A stretch of 64,000 nucleotides of DNA from CAUPWF01 sp964367905 (GTDB taxonomy: Bacteria > Bacillota > Clostridia > Lachnospirales > Lachnospiraceae), in NCBI GenBank assembly GCA_964367905.1, contig CAYIZP010000002.1, positions 1-64,000 on the forward strand. Reading direction: 5' to 3'. The position numbers and the translations under genes are program-made. Positions 44,452 to 53,441 of this stretch are shown in pieces (position 1 is the first letter of the stretch; each line of letters opens with the position of its first letter). The notes beneath the pieces were generated by a model. It was not told where the DNA came from, searched no databases, and saw only the letters and a program-made list of their open reading frames with translations.

Positions 44452-47007
44452 ATGTATCGGTTTTATGTGAATGGTCAAATGGTAGAAACAGAGAAAGATC
44501 AGAAATTATTACCATTTCTAAGAGAAGAATGTGAATTGAAATCGGTAAAAGATGGCTGCAGTGAGGGAGCATGCGGGACTTGTACGGTATTGATTGATGG
44601 CAAAGCAGTGAAGGCATGTATTCCTAAAATCTCTACCTTGGAGGGGAAGAATGTTTTGACCGTGGAAGGACTCTCGAAACGTGAGCAGGAAGTGTATACT
44701 TATGCCTTTGGTCAAGCAGGAGCGGTGCAATGTGGATTCTGTATTCCTGGAATGGTGATTTCAGCAAAATCATTGTTGGATATTAATTTTAGTCCAACAA
44801 GAGAAGAAATTTCTCATGCACTACGCAATAATATTTGCCGTTGTACCGGTTACAAGAAGATTATTGATGCGGTAGAACTGGTAGCAGAGATGCTTCGAAC
44901 AAAGAGCTCTGTTCCAGAGAAGGGTGACACATACAAGCTAGGAGCGAGGGTTCCACGGATTGACGTGAGAGAAAAAGTTCTAGGATATGGGGAATATGCA
45001 GATGATATGAAGGTGGAAGGCTTGGTCTATGCAAGTGCCATTCGCTCAAAATATCCACGTGCAAAAGTTGTTGCAATTCATACGCAAGGCGCATTGGATC
45101 TAGACGGTGTGCTAGCAGTTTATACCGCGGCAGATATTCCAGGGAATATCAAGGTGGGACATATCAAACAAGATTGGGATGCCTTGATTCCGGTGGGAGA
45201 GTGTACAAGGTATGTTGGAGATGCAATCGCCTTAGTTGTTGCAGAAACAGAGGACATACTAGAACAAGGAAAATCACTCGTAGAAATTGAATATGAAGAG
45301 CTTCCTTGTATTACAAGTCCAGATGAGGCGATGAAGGAGGGGGCGCCTCTTCTCCATGAAAGCGGTAATTTACTAGCGAGAAAATTTGTGTCGAGAGGGA
45401 ATGCGCGAGAGATGATTGTGAAATCGAAACACGTGCTATCTGACCATTTCTCTACACCGTTTACAGAGCATGCATTTTTAGAACCAGAATGCGCCATTGC
45501 CATGCCGGATGAAGAAGGTGTGCATATTTATAGTAGTGATCAAAGTGTATATGACACACAACATGAATGCTGCATCTTATTAGGGTTGCCAGCGGAGAAG
45601 GTGAAGGTGACGAATAAATTAGTAGGAGGCGGCTTTGGTGGAAAAGAAGATATGTCAGTGCAGCATCATGCGGCTCTTGCAGCATATCTCTTGAAGCGTC
45701 CGGTAAAGGTGAAGTTCTCAAGGGCAGAAAGTATGATGGTTCATCCTAAGAGACATCCTATGGAGATGGATTTCACCTTGGGGTGTGATGAAAATGGAAT
45801 CATCCAAGGTGTAGTTGCTAGTGTAGTATCGGATACAGGAGCCTATGCATCATTAGGAGGACCCGTTCTGGAGCGTGCCTGCACTCATGCGTCAGGACCC
45901 TATCAATATGATCACTTCGAAATCGAGGGGAAGGCCTATTATACCAACAATCCACCAGCGGGAGCATTTCGGGGATTTGGAGTAACGCAGACCTGTTTTG
46001 CGATTGAAATGTTATTGACGAAGATGGCAGAGCTAGTGGGAATCTCACCATGGGAAATCCGATATCGAAATGCCATTCGTCCAGGAGCGGCATTGCCAAA
46101 TGGTCAGATTGTCGATGATAGTACAGGTTTAGTTGAAACCCTAGAAGCAGTCAAAGAAGTGTTCCAAAATCATCCAAATGCAGGAATTGCATGTGGGATG
46201 AAAAATGCGGGATTGGGCGTTGGGATACCTGACTATGGACGCTGTAACTTGGTAGTGGTAGATGGGAAAGTAGAGATTCGAAGTGGAGCATCTTGCATTG
46301 GTCAAGGCTTGGGCACGGTTTTGGTACAAATGGTTGTGGAGCAAACGGGGCTTGAACGAGAAGAAGTAGTCTATGTTACATCAAATACCATGAATGCACC
46401 GAATTCGGGAACAACCTCGGGATCTAGACAAACCCTCATTACAGGTGAGGCTACAAGAATTGCAGCAGTGAAGCTCTCAGAGGAGCTTGAGAATCATTCC
46501 CTCGATGAGTTGAATGGACAGGAGTTCTACGGAGAGTATGTTGGAATTACGGATAAACTAGGCAGTGACGTGCCAAATCCAAAGTCTCACGTTGCCTATG
46601 GATATGCAACACAGGTATGCATACTGAATGAGGAGGGACGAGTGGAGAAAATCGTGGCAGCACACAGTGTTGGCAAGGCGATTAATCCGATTTCAGTAGA
46701 AGGTCAGATTGAAGGAGGGGTGGTAATGTCGCTAGGATATGCCTTGACCGAAGACTATAAATTGGAACATTGCATACCGAAATCAAAGTATGGAACATTG
46801 GGATTGTTTCGTGCAAACCAGACCCCGGATGTTGAAAGTATTATTATAGAAAGAAGCGGGCTGGATGTAGCTAGTGGGGCCATTGGTATCGGTGAAATTA
46901 CTTCAATACCAACAGGACCAGCAGTGGCTGGAGCGTATTATAGCTATGATGGGAAATACCGTACAAAACTACCATTAAAATCTACACCATATTCTAGAAA
47001 AAAATAA
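44452..47007 (+). CDS. xdhD: Molybdenum hydroxylase, xanthine dehydrogenase-like XdhD
   Basis: An 851-residue xanthine oxidase-family protein with an N-terminal [2Fe-2S] domain (GCSEGACGTCTVL), a second [2Fe-2S] domain (CGFCIPGM and NNICRCTGY), then the molybdopterin domains with the GGGFGGKED loop, AFRGFGVTQ and a C-terminal GIGEIT active-site segment. It matches the group described as selenium-dependent xanthine dehydrogenases. It has no FAD domain, and no separate FAD subunit gene is near, so electrons probably pass through YgfK. GAGGTG before ATG 44452 fixes the start; 44449 is possible. Confidence 0.92.
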   Translation: MYRFYVNGQMVETEKDQKLLPFLREECELKSVKDGCSEGACGTCTVLIDGKAVKACIPKISTLEGKNVLTVEGLSKREQEVYTYAFGQAGAVQCGFCIPGMVISAKSLLDINFSPTREEISHALRNNICRCTGYKKIIDAVELVAEMLRTKSSVPEKGDTYKLGARVPRIDVREKVLGYGEYADDMKVEGLVYASAIRSKYPRAKVVAIHTQGALDLDGVLAVYTAADIPGNIKVGHIKQDWDALIPVGECTRYVGDAIALVVAETEDILEQGKSLVEIEYEELPCITSPDEAMKEGAPLLHESGNLLARKFVSRGNAREMIVKSKHVLSDHFSTPFTEHAFLEPECAIAMPDEEGVHIYSSDQSVYDTQHECCILLGLPAEKVKVTNKLVGGGFGGKEDMSVQHHAALAAYLLKRPVKVKFSRAESMMVHPKRHPMEMDFTLGCDENGIIQGVVASVVSDTGAYASLGGPVLERACTHASGPYQYDHFEIEGKAYYTNNPPAGAFRGFGVTQTCFAIEMLLTKMAELVGISPWEIRYRNAIRPGAALPNGQIVDDSTGLVETLEAVKEVFQNHPNAGIACGMKNAGLGVGIPDYGRCNLVVVDGKVEIRSGASCIGQGLGTVLVQMVVEQTGLEREEVVYVTSNTMNAPNSGTTSGSRQTLITGEATRIAAVKLSEELENHSLDELNGQEFYGEYVGITDKLGSDVPNPKSHVAYGYATQVCILNEEGRVEKIVAAHSVGKAINPISVEGQIEGGVVMSLGYALTEDYKLEHCIPKSKYGTLGLFRANQTPDVESIIIERSGLDVASGAIGIGEITSIPTGPAVAGAYYSYDGKYRTKLPLKSTPYSRKK

Positions 47008-47036
47008 TTGACATATAACCCCTGATGTGATACACT
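47008..47036 (+). promoter_or_regulatory. Promoter of tRNA-Trp
   Basis: Perfect TTGACA (47008-47013), 17-bp spacer, TACACT (47031-47036), ending 20 bp before the tRNA. It overlaps the end of xdhD by no bases. Confidence 0.75.
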
Positions 47037-47056
47037 ATTCTAGTGCTAAAAATTAT

Positions 47057-47127
47057 AGGGGATTGGTCAAGTGGTATGATAGGAGTCTCCAAAACTTTTG
47101 GTGGGGGTTCGATTCCCTCATCCCCTG
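47057..47127 (+). tRNA. tRNA-Trp (anticodon CCA)
   Basis: A full cloverleaf folds by hand: acceptor AGGGGAT/ATCCCCT, D stem GTCA/TGAT, anticodon stem GGAGT/ACTTT with loop CTCCAAA, T stem GGGGG/CCCTC around TTCGATT, discriminator G. The 3' CCA is not encoded. The D loop is short and the anticodon stem has two G-U pairs. Confidence 0.93.
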
Positions 47128-47131
47128 TTAG

Positions 47132-47168
47132 AAAAAAGGTGGTTTTCTTAGGAAAACCATCTTTTTTT
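47132..47168 (+). terminator. Terminator after tRNA-Trp
   Basis: Stem GGTGGTTTTC (47138-47147) with GAAAACCATC (47152-47161), loop TTAG, flanked by an A run and followed by seven T. Strong in the plus direction, with a possible minus-strand function. Confidence 0.85.
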
Positions 47169-47230
47169 GTTTAATAAATTAAAAAATGGAAAATACTGTT
47201 ACTATATTCGATATAAGGCGGTATTGAAAG

Positions 47231-48103
47231 TTGAAAAGTTGTGTAGAGTTAGAGCGAGACGAAAGATTAGTATGTGAGGATTCTATTAGTCAGTATTTGA
47301 GAGAAATAGGCAAGATTTCTTTGTTGTCGTTGGAAGAGGAAAGAAGAATTGCTATGAGAATTGCACAGGGAGATGAAAGTGCGAAGGAGGAAATGATTCA
47401 GTCGAATCTGAGATTGGTCGCCAGTATAGCAAAAAAATATGTACAAAGTCATGGGGTGTCACTGCTGGACTTGATTCAAGAAGGAAATATAGGCCTAATG
47501 AAGGCAGTAGAACGATTTGATTATATGAAGGGCTGTCGATTCAGCACCTATGCCACATGGTGGATAAGACAAGCCATTACACGTTCTATTATAGATACAG
47601 GCAAGACAATTCGAATTCCAGTTCATATGAAGGAACAGATGAATCGATTGAATCGAGAGGGAAGTCGCTTTATCCTGGAAAATGGCAGGGAAGCTACACT
47701 AGAGGAGTTGGCAGAGAGGCTAGGGGTCGATGGAGAAAAAATTAAGGAGATACAGCAGTATTTTGGAGATGTTATATCCTTGGATACTCCAATTGGAGAA
47801 TTGGAGGACAAAGTAATTCTTGATTTTATACCAGATAATCACGCATCGGAAGAGTATAATTATGTGGAACATACCATGATGGGCGAGCAGATGGATCGGC
47901 TTCTAGAAGGGTTGCCAGATAGAGAACGGGATGTGATTTTGATGCGATTTGGATTTTTGGATGGGAAGATTTGGACTTTGGAAGAGGTAGGACGGAAGTT
48001 CAGCGTGACGAGGGAACGTATTCGTCAGATTGAATGCAAGGCGATCGAACGCCTCAGTCATAACAAAGATATTAGAGGGTTAAAGGTGTTTTTAGAAGGA
48101 TAA
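47231..48103 (+). CDS. RpoD-type sigma-70 factor lacking region 1.1
   Basis: A 290-residue sigma factor with regions 1.2 (DSISQYLREIGKISLLS), 2 (NLRLVASIAKKY, DLIQEGNIGLMKAVERFDY, FSTYATWWIRQAI), 3 and 4 (RERDVILMRFG, VTRERIRQIECKA). It has no N-terminal region 1.1 and is shorter than a usual clostridial SigA (about 370), so it is probably a second, alternative RpoD-like factor. It starts at TTG with AAGGCGG at a 9-nt spacing. It follows the tRNA terminator and precedes a convergent pdxY. Confidence 0.88.
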   Translation: MKSCVELERDERLVCEDSISQYLREIGKISLLSLEEERRIAMRIAQGDESAKEEMIQSNLRLVASIAKKYVQSHGVSLLDLIQEGNIGLMKAVERFDYMKGCRFSTYATWWIRQAITRSIIDTGKTIRIPVHMKEQMNRLNREGSRFILENGREATLEELAERLGVDGEKIKEIQQYFGDVISLDTPIGELEDKVILDFIPDNHASEEYNYVEHTMMGEQMDRLLEGLPDRERDVILMRFGFLDGKIWTLEEVGRKFSVTRERIRQIECKAIERLSHNKDIRGLKVFLEG

Positions 48104-48110
48104 AAATAGG

Positions 48111-48145
48111 GCAGTACCTATATCTTTAATAAATATAGGTACTGC
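48111..48145. terminator. Bidirectional terminator between sigma factor and pdxY
   Basis: A perfect 13-bp stem, GCAGTACCTATAT (48111-48123) with ATATAGGTACTGC (48133-48145), 9-nt loop. It lies at the junction of two convergent genes and overlaps the last codons of pdxY. Confidence 0.75.
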
Positions 48146-48975
48146 TCAAAGTTTACGCCTTCGATAAATGGAACATTTTCTTCCACTGAGTTTTGAATGG
48201 ATTTCTCCAGAAACTGTGTTGCTAGGTGCATCAATTCAATGATATCTTGCCCTCTGGTTAATCCAGCAGCGATGCAAGAGGCGAATAGGTCACCAGTTCC
48301 AGAATAGCTACCGCCTAAATATGGAATTGCCATATGAGAATAATTTTCTCTGTCTGCCGAGATATAGGAGTTGCCGATGAGCGGGACTCCATCTGGGGAA
48401 TGATAAGAAATTCCCGTGACAAGGATATGCTTTGGTCCATTGGCACAAAATTTCATTCCGATTTCATGGATATGCTTTAGCAATTTCTCAGAAGAGAGCG
48501 ATAACAAGTTGGAATAAGAGACGCCACATAAGAGACAGAGTTCCGTCACGTTTGGCGTAATGATATCGGCTCTTTTCGCAAGAAGTGTCATCTTACCTTG
48601 CAAGGACTCTGTGAACATGTCATAGGTTTTTCCATTATCTCCTAATACAGGATCCACTAATAGGAAGGTATCCTGGGTTTTGAAATTATCTACAAAATCT
48701 AGAATCACATCTAATTGATTCTCGTGGGAGACAAAACCAGTATAAATGCCATCGAAGTGTACTTCTAGTTTGTTCTTCCACTCGTCTCGGATTTCATTCA
48801 TCTGCTCAGTAAAATCATAGCAAGTATAGCTGGGAAACCCAGTTTGTGCACTTAAGATTGCAGTGGGCAATGGACAAGCATGTACGCCCATTGCAGATGT
48901 CACCGATATGGCTGCTGTTAGAGAACAGCGGCCAAAACCGGATAAATCATTGATAATCGCTAGTTTCTTTGTCAT
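48118..48975 (-). CDS. pdxY: Pyridoxamine/pyridoxal kinase
   Basis: A ribokinase-family vitamin B6 kinase of 285 residues. It has the N-terminal INDLSGFGRCSL, VDPVLGDNG, ITPNVTELCLL and the anion-hole segment GSYSGTGDLFAS. It lies 14 nt after typA on the same strand and is probably co-transcribed. The product may supply PLP for enzymes such as IscS and YgeX encoded in the same window. Confidence 0.9.
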   Translation of the reverse strand: MTKKLAIINDLSGFGRCSLTAAISVTSAMGVHACPLPTAILSAQTGFPSYTCYDFTEQMNEIRDEWKNKLEVHFDGIYTGFVSHENQLDVILDFVDNFKTQDTFLLVDPVLGDNGKTYDMFTESLQGKMTLLAKRADIITPNVTELCLLCGVSYSNLLSLSSEKLLKHIHEIGMKFCANGPKHILVTGISYHSPDGVPLIGNSYISADRENYSHMAIPYLGGSYSGTGDLFASCIAAGLTRGQDIIELMHLATQFLEKSIQNSVEENVPFIEGVNFEQYLYLLKI

Positions 48976-48989
48976 AAGAATTACCTCAA

Positions 48990-50813
48990 TTATTTTTTAC
49001 TACGTTTTCTAAGGTTTGGATCTAAAATCTTCTTGCGGATACGTAGTGTCTCTGGAGTTACTTCCAATAATTCATCTGTATCAATAAATTCTAGGGCTTC
49101 TTCGAGGCTTAGAACCTTTGGTGTTGTGAGACGTAGAGCCTCGTCAGCACCTGAAGAACGGGTGTTTGTGAGATGTTTGGTCTTACATACATTGATCTCG
49201 ATGTCTTCAGCTTTTCCGTTTTGTCCAATTATCATTCCACCATATACTTTTTCGCCAGCTCCGATAAATAATGTACCACGAACCTGTGCATTGAATAATC
49301 CATAAGCAACCGCTTCTCCAGTTTCAAAGGCGATGAGTGAACCTTGCTGACGGTATTGGATGTCGCCACGATATGCCTCATATCCATCGAATGAAGTGTT
49401 CATAATTCCATTTCCCTTGGTATCGGTCATGAAATCCCCACGGTATCCAATCAATCCACGTGCAGGAATGGAAAATTCTAAGCGAGTGGTTCCGCCGTTG
49501 GATGGAGTCATGTTTCGCAGTTCTCCCTTTCGTTGGCTGAGCTTCTCGATGACGGTTCCAGTGAATTCATCAGGAACATCGATGTAAGCCATCTCAATTG
49601 GTTCTAATTTTGCACCATTTTCATCTGTTTTGTATAATACCTCGGCTTTACTTACAGCAAATTCATAGCCTTCTCGTCTCATGTTTTCAATTAATACAGA
49701 GAGGTGAAGTTCCCCACGGCCTGAAACCTTGAAACTGTCCGCAGCCTCTGTTTCTTCTACACGTAAACTCACATCAGTGTTTAATTCACGAAGTAAGCGA
49801 TCGCGGATATGTCTAGATGTTACAAATTTTCCTTCTAGACCAGCAAACGGGCTATCATTGACAATAAACTGCATGGAAATCGTTGGTTCAGATATCTTCT
49901 GAAACTCGATTGGAGTTGGACTCTCGGGTGCGCATAGCGTATCTCCGATTGCGATATCAGAGATACCGGAGATGGCAACAATTGCTCCGATGGTAGCCTC
50001 TTTTACTTCCACCTTGTCCAAACCGTCGAATTCATATAGTTTGCTGATTTTAACTTTCTTCTGTTTATCAGGTTCGTGATGATTCACTACCACCATGTCT
50101 TGGTTCACTCGGATGGTTCCGTTGTCTACTTTACCTACTCCGATTCGTCCCACATACTCGTTGTAGTCGATGGTGCTGATTAACACTTGTGAAGCTGCTT
50201 CGGCGTCACCTTCTGGCGCTGGAATATAAGAGAGAATGGTTTCAAATAATGGCTCCATATTCTCAGGTGATTGGTTCAGGTCTAGGACCGCGTGACCATT
50301 TTTTGCAGAAGCATAGATGAATGGACAGTCTAGTTGTTCATCCGATGCATCTAAATCCATGAATAATTCTAGTACTTCGTCGATTACTTCATCAGGTCTT
50401 GCTTCGGCACGGTCGATTTTGTTGATGCATACGATAACTGGTAGATCCAGTGCGAGTGCATTTTTTAATACAAATTTCGTCTGTGGCATAGCGCCTTCGA
50501 AGGCGTCTACTACGAGAACTACTCCGTTTACCATCTTCAGTACACGCTCTACTTCACCACCGAAGTCGGCATGTCCAGGTGTGTCGATGATATTGATCTT
50601 GGTGTCTTTATAAAAGATAGCAGTGTTCTTTGATAGAATTGTAATTCCGCGTTCGCGTTCAATGTCATTGGAGTCCATGACACGTTCTGCAACTTCTTGA
50701 TTGGCACGAAATACACCACTTTGCTTTAATAATTCGTCTACTAGGGTTGTTTTGCCATGGTCAACATGGGCAATAATTGCGATGTTTCTCACATCTGTAC
50801 GTTTTGTAATCAT
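48990..50813 (-). CDS. typA: Ribosome-associated GTPase TypA/BipA
   Basis: A 607-residue translational GTPase that assists ribosome assembly and stress adaptation. The G motifs are AHVDHGKTTL, RGITILSKN, DTPGHADFGGE and NKIDRAEARP, followed by EF-G-like domains II, III and V and the C-terminal TypA domain. Normal length. Its promoter is at 50916-50944 on the minus strand. pdxY follows. Confidence 0.96.
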   Translation of the reverse strand: MITKRTDVRNIAIIAHVDHGKTTLVDELLKQSGVFRANQEVAERVMDSNDIERERGITILSKNTAIFYKDTKINIIDTPGHADFGGEVERVLKMVNGVVLVVDAFEGAMPQTKFVLKNALALDLPVIVCINKIDRAEARPDEVIDEVLELFMDLDASDEQLDCPFIYASAKNGHAVLDLNQSPENMEPLFETILSYIPAPEGDAEAASQVLISTIDYNEYVGRIGVGKVDNGTIRVNQDMVVVNHHEPDKQKKVKISKLYEFDGLDKVEVKEATIGAIVAISGISDIAIGDTLCAPESPTPIEFQKISEPTISMQFIVNDSPFAGLEGKFVTSRHIRDRLLRELNTDVSLRVEETEAADSFKVSGRGELHLSVLIENMRREGYEFAVSKAEVLYKTDENGAKLEPIEMAYIDVPDEFTGTVIEKLSQRKGELRNMTPSNGGTTRLEFSIPARGLIGYRGDFMTDTKGNGIMNTSFDGYEAYRGDIQYRQQGSLIAFETGEAVAYGLFNAQVRGTLFIGAGEKVYGGMIIGQNGKAEDIEINVCKTKHLTNTRSSGADEALRLTTPKVLSLEEALEFIDTDELLEVTPETLRIRKKILDPNLRKRSKK

Positions 50814-50915
50814 TTTCTTAAAATCCTCTTAATTTCTTCTCCTACTTCATGAAAAATCATGTCGAAAATCTGTAATATTTTCACGATGTTTCTTATTTAT
50901 ATGGACAACTGATAT

Positions 50916-50944
50916 AGTGTACCACACATAGGGTGTCATGACAA
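50916..50944 (-). promoter_or_regulatory. Promoter of typA
   Basis: On the minus strand, TTGTCA (50944-50939) and TACACT (50921-50916) with a 17-bp spacer. The 102-nt leader up to the start codon has no obvious structure. Confidence 0.6.
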
Positions 50945-50994
50945 GTTTTTGTTCTAAAAAGTACAATTCGCTCATAAACTGTTAAAGACAAAAT

Positions 50995-51022
50995 TTGATA
51001 CAGACACGGGAGTGTCTAAAAT
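50995..51022 (+). promoter_or_regulatory. Promoter of ssb
   Basis: TTGATA (50995-51000), 16-bp spacer, TAAAAT (51017-51022). The spacer holds the palindrome GACAC-GGGA-GTGTC (51003-51016), a possible repressor site. Confidence 0.5.
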
Positions 51023-51051
51023 ACGTATAGCAGAGAAGGGAGAGTCAAACA

Positions 51052-51681
51052 ATGTCAGATAAAATTATTGAAAACAATCAAGTAACAATTATGGGAGAAA
51101 TCGCATCGGAATTTATGTTCAGTCACGAGGTGTTCGGAGAGGGGTTCTACATGGTGAATATCTTAGTGAGGCGATTGAGTAACTCGGATGATATTATTCC
51201 GCTTATGGTATCGGAACGTCTCATCGATGTAAATCAAGATTACAGAGGAGAGTATATCGAAGCGTATGGACAATTCCGTTCCTATAACAAGCATGATGAG
51301 CAGAGGAATCGATTGGTGCTCTCTGTATTTGTAAGAGAGATTATTTTTGTAGAAGAAGAGATGGATGGAACGAAGAGTAATGTAATCTTGTTGGAAGGTT
51401 ATATATGCAAGAATCCAATTTATAGAAAGACACCTCTTGGAAGGGAGATAGCAGATTTGCTTTTGGCGGTGAATCGACCTTATGGAAAATCGGATTATAT
51501 CCCTTGTATCTGTTGGGGGAGAAATGCGAGATATGCATCTAATTTTGAAGTGGGTGAACATGTACAGGTGCTTGGAAGGATTCAGAGCCGAGAGTATGTG
51601 AAGAAAATCAATGAAATGGAGTCAGAAAAGCGCATCGCATATGAAGTTTCGGTGAGCAAATTGGAGTGTTTGGAAGAATAG
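51052..51681 (+). CDS. ssb: Single-stranded DNA-binding protein with two OB folds
   Basis: A 209-residue protein. The second half (from about residue 108) is a canonical SSB OB fold with GYICKNPIYRKTPLGREIAD, LLLAVNRPYGKSDYIPC and WGRNARYAS. The first half (8-104) is a diverged OB fold with VNILVRRLSNSDDIIPLM. Usual SSB proteins have one OB fold and an acidic DDDIPF-type tail; here the tail ends KLECLEE. A single gene with its own promoter. Likely a specialised or main SSB in this lineage. Confidence 0.88.
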   Translation: MSDKIIENNQVTIMGEIASEFMFSHEVFGEGFYMVNILVRRLSNSDDIIPLMVSERLIDVNQDYRGEYIEAYGQFRSYNKHDEQRNRLVLSVFVREIIFVEEEMDGTKSNVILLEGYICKNPIYRKTPLGREIADLLLAVNRPYGKSDYIPCICWGRNARYASNFEVGEHVQVLGRIQSREYVKKINEMESEKRIAYEVSVSKLECLEE

Positions 51682-51695
51682 TGGGTTCCCACACA

Positions 51696-51724
51696 TTGAC
51701 ATGAAATTTAATTAGTGCTAATAT
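51696..51724 (+). promoter_or_regulatory. Promoter of dapA-dapB
   Basis: Perfect TTGACA (51696-51701), 17-bp spacer, TAATAT (51719-51724), 34 bp before the dapA start. The leader is too short for a lysine riboswitch. Confidence 0.7.
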
Positions 51725-51758
51725 TGCTAGTAAGTAGATTACATAAGGAGGAATAATT

Positions 51759-52649
51759 ATGGCAATATTCAAAGGTGTTGGAGTAGCGATTGTTACACCA
51801 TTTCATGAAGATGGATCTGTGAATTATGAATGTTTAAGAGAATTAGTAGAATTTCAAATAAAAAATGGGGTAGACAGTATCATTGCATGTGGTACAACAG
51901 GAGAGTCATCTACTCTATCAGAAGATGAGCATAAGGAAGTGATTAAGGCATGTGTGAAGTATGCTGCAGGTCGAGTTCCAGTTATTGCAGGTACAGGTTC
52001 GAATGCAACTTATACGGCGATTGAATTGTCACGTGATGCGGTGGAGTGTGGTGTGGATGGATTATTAATCGTAACACCTTACTATAACAAGGCGACACAA
52101 GAAGGTTTATATCAGCACTACAAAGCGATTGCAGAAGCAGTGCCGAATACACCGATTATCTTATACAGTGTGGCAAGCAGAACGGGATGTAATATTGAGC
52201 CAAAGACCGTAGCAAGATTAGCGAAAGATGTGCCAAATATTGTGGGAATCAAAGAGGCTTCTGGAAACATCGGTCAGATAGCAAATATTATGCAATTGAC
52301 AAACGGTGAGATTGATCTATACTCAGGGAACGATGATCAAATCGTACCGATTCTATCTCTTGGTGGAGTTGGAGTGATTTCAGTTGTTGCAAATGTGGCA
52401 CCACAAGAAACTCACGATATCTGTGAGAAATTTGAAGTGGGAGACACGAAGGGAAGCTGTGAATTGCAATTAAAATTACTTCCCCTTGTGAATGCTTTGT
52501 TTAGCGAAGTGAATCCGATTCCAGTGAAGAAGGCAATGAACTTGATGGGATATGCAGCTGGTGGAGTGAGAATGCCCCTGACAGAATTGACAGAGGCGAA
52601 TACGGCTAGATTAAAAGAAGAGATGGATAAGTTGGGATTGACGAAATAG
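51759..52649 (+). CDS. dapA: 4-hydroxy-tetrahydrodipicolinate synthase
   Basis: First committed step of lysine and diaminopimelate synthesis, joining pyruvate and aspartate semialdehyde. The 296-residue TIM barrel has the CGTTGESSTL loop, the catalytic tyrosine in VTPYYNK, the arginine in ILYSVASRTG and the Schiff-base lysine in VGIKEASG. AGGAGG precedes the ATG. dapB follows after 13 nt. In a spore-former the product also feeds dipicolinate. Confidence 0.97.
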   Translation: MAIFKGVGVAIVTPFHEDGSVNYECLRELVEFQIKNGVDSIIACGTTGESSTLSEDEHKEVIKACVKYAAGRVPVIAGTGSNATYTAIELSRDAVECGVDGLLIVTPYYNKATQEGLYQHYKAIAEAVPNTPIILYSVASRTGCNIEPKTVARLAKDVPNIVGIKEASGNIGQIANIMQLTNGEIDLYSGNDDQIVPILSLGGVGVISVVANVAPQETHDICEKFEVGDTKGSCELQLKLLPLVNALFSEVNPIPVKKAMNLMGYAAGGVRMPLTELTEANTARLKEEMDKLGLTK

Positions 52650-52662
52650 AGGGAGACAACAA

Positions 52663-53421
52663 ATGACAAGAGTAGTTATGCATGGCTGCAATGGTAAGAT
52701 GGGTCAGGTAATTAGTGCCTTAATTGCGCAGGATAGTGATGTGGAGATGGTTGCAGGTATTGATACCTATATGGGAATTACGAATGAGTATCCTGTTTTT
52801 TCTAGCATAGAAGAGTGTACGGTGGAAGCAGATGTTGTAATCGATTTTTCCAATGCGGGATGTGTAGATGGCTTGTTAACACATTGCGTGAACAAGCAGA
52901 TTCCAGTGGTTCTTTGTACAACAGGATTATCGGAAGAACAATTGAATTATGTAGATGAGTGCGCAACAAAAGTTGCAGTGTTAAAATCTGCAAATATGTC
53001 ACTGGGAATCAATATGTTATTGAAATTATTGCAAGATGCAACGAAAGTGTTGGCACCTGCAGGATTTGATATCGAAATGATAGAGAAACACCATAACCAG
53101 AAATTAGATGCTCCAAGTGGGACTGCATTAGCGTTAGCCGATTCGATTAATGAGGCTTTAGACAATGAATATGCGTATAACTATGACAGAAGTCAGGAGC
53201 GCAAGAAACGTGAGAAGAAGGAGATTGGAATCTCAGCTGTTCGAGGTGGGAGCATCGTAGGGGAGCATGAGGTGATTTTTGCAGGAGTGGATGAAGTCAT
53301 CGAGTTCAAACATACCGCTTATTCTCGTGCGGTGTTTGGAAAAGGAGCAATTGAAGCAGCAAAATATCTGGCAGGAAAAGAAGCGAAGATGTATTCTATG
53401 ATGGATGTTATCCGTATCTGA
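52663..53421 (+). CDS. dapB: 4-hydroxy-tetrahydrodipicolinate reductase
   Basis: Reduces the DapA product with NAD(P)H. The 252-residue enzyme has the nucleotide motif HGCNGKMGQ and the substrate-binding EKHHNQKLDAPSGTAL. GGGAGA precedes the ATG. Second gene of the dapAB operon, with tandem hairpins after its stop. Confidence 0.96.
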   Translation: MTRVVMHGCNGKMGQVISALIAQDSDVEMVAGIDTYMGITNEYPVFSSIEECTVEADVVIDFSNAGCVDGLLTHCVNKQIPVVLCTTGLSEEQLNYVDECATKVAVLKSANMSLGINMLLKLLQDATKVLAPAGFDIEMIEKHHNQKLDAPSGTALALADSINEALDNEYAYNYDRSQERKKREKKEIGISAVRGGSIVGEHEVIFAGVDEVIEFKHTAYSRAVFGKGAIEAAKYLAGKEAKMYSMMDVIRI

Positions 53422-53441
53422 ATTATGTGAAATTTAAAAAA

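Noticed and set aside
51702..51758. Lysine riboswitch before dapA
   Set aside because: The leader between promoter and gene is only about 30 nt, far shorter than the L-box.
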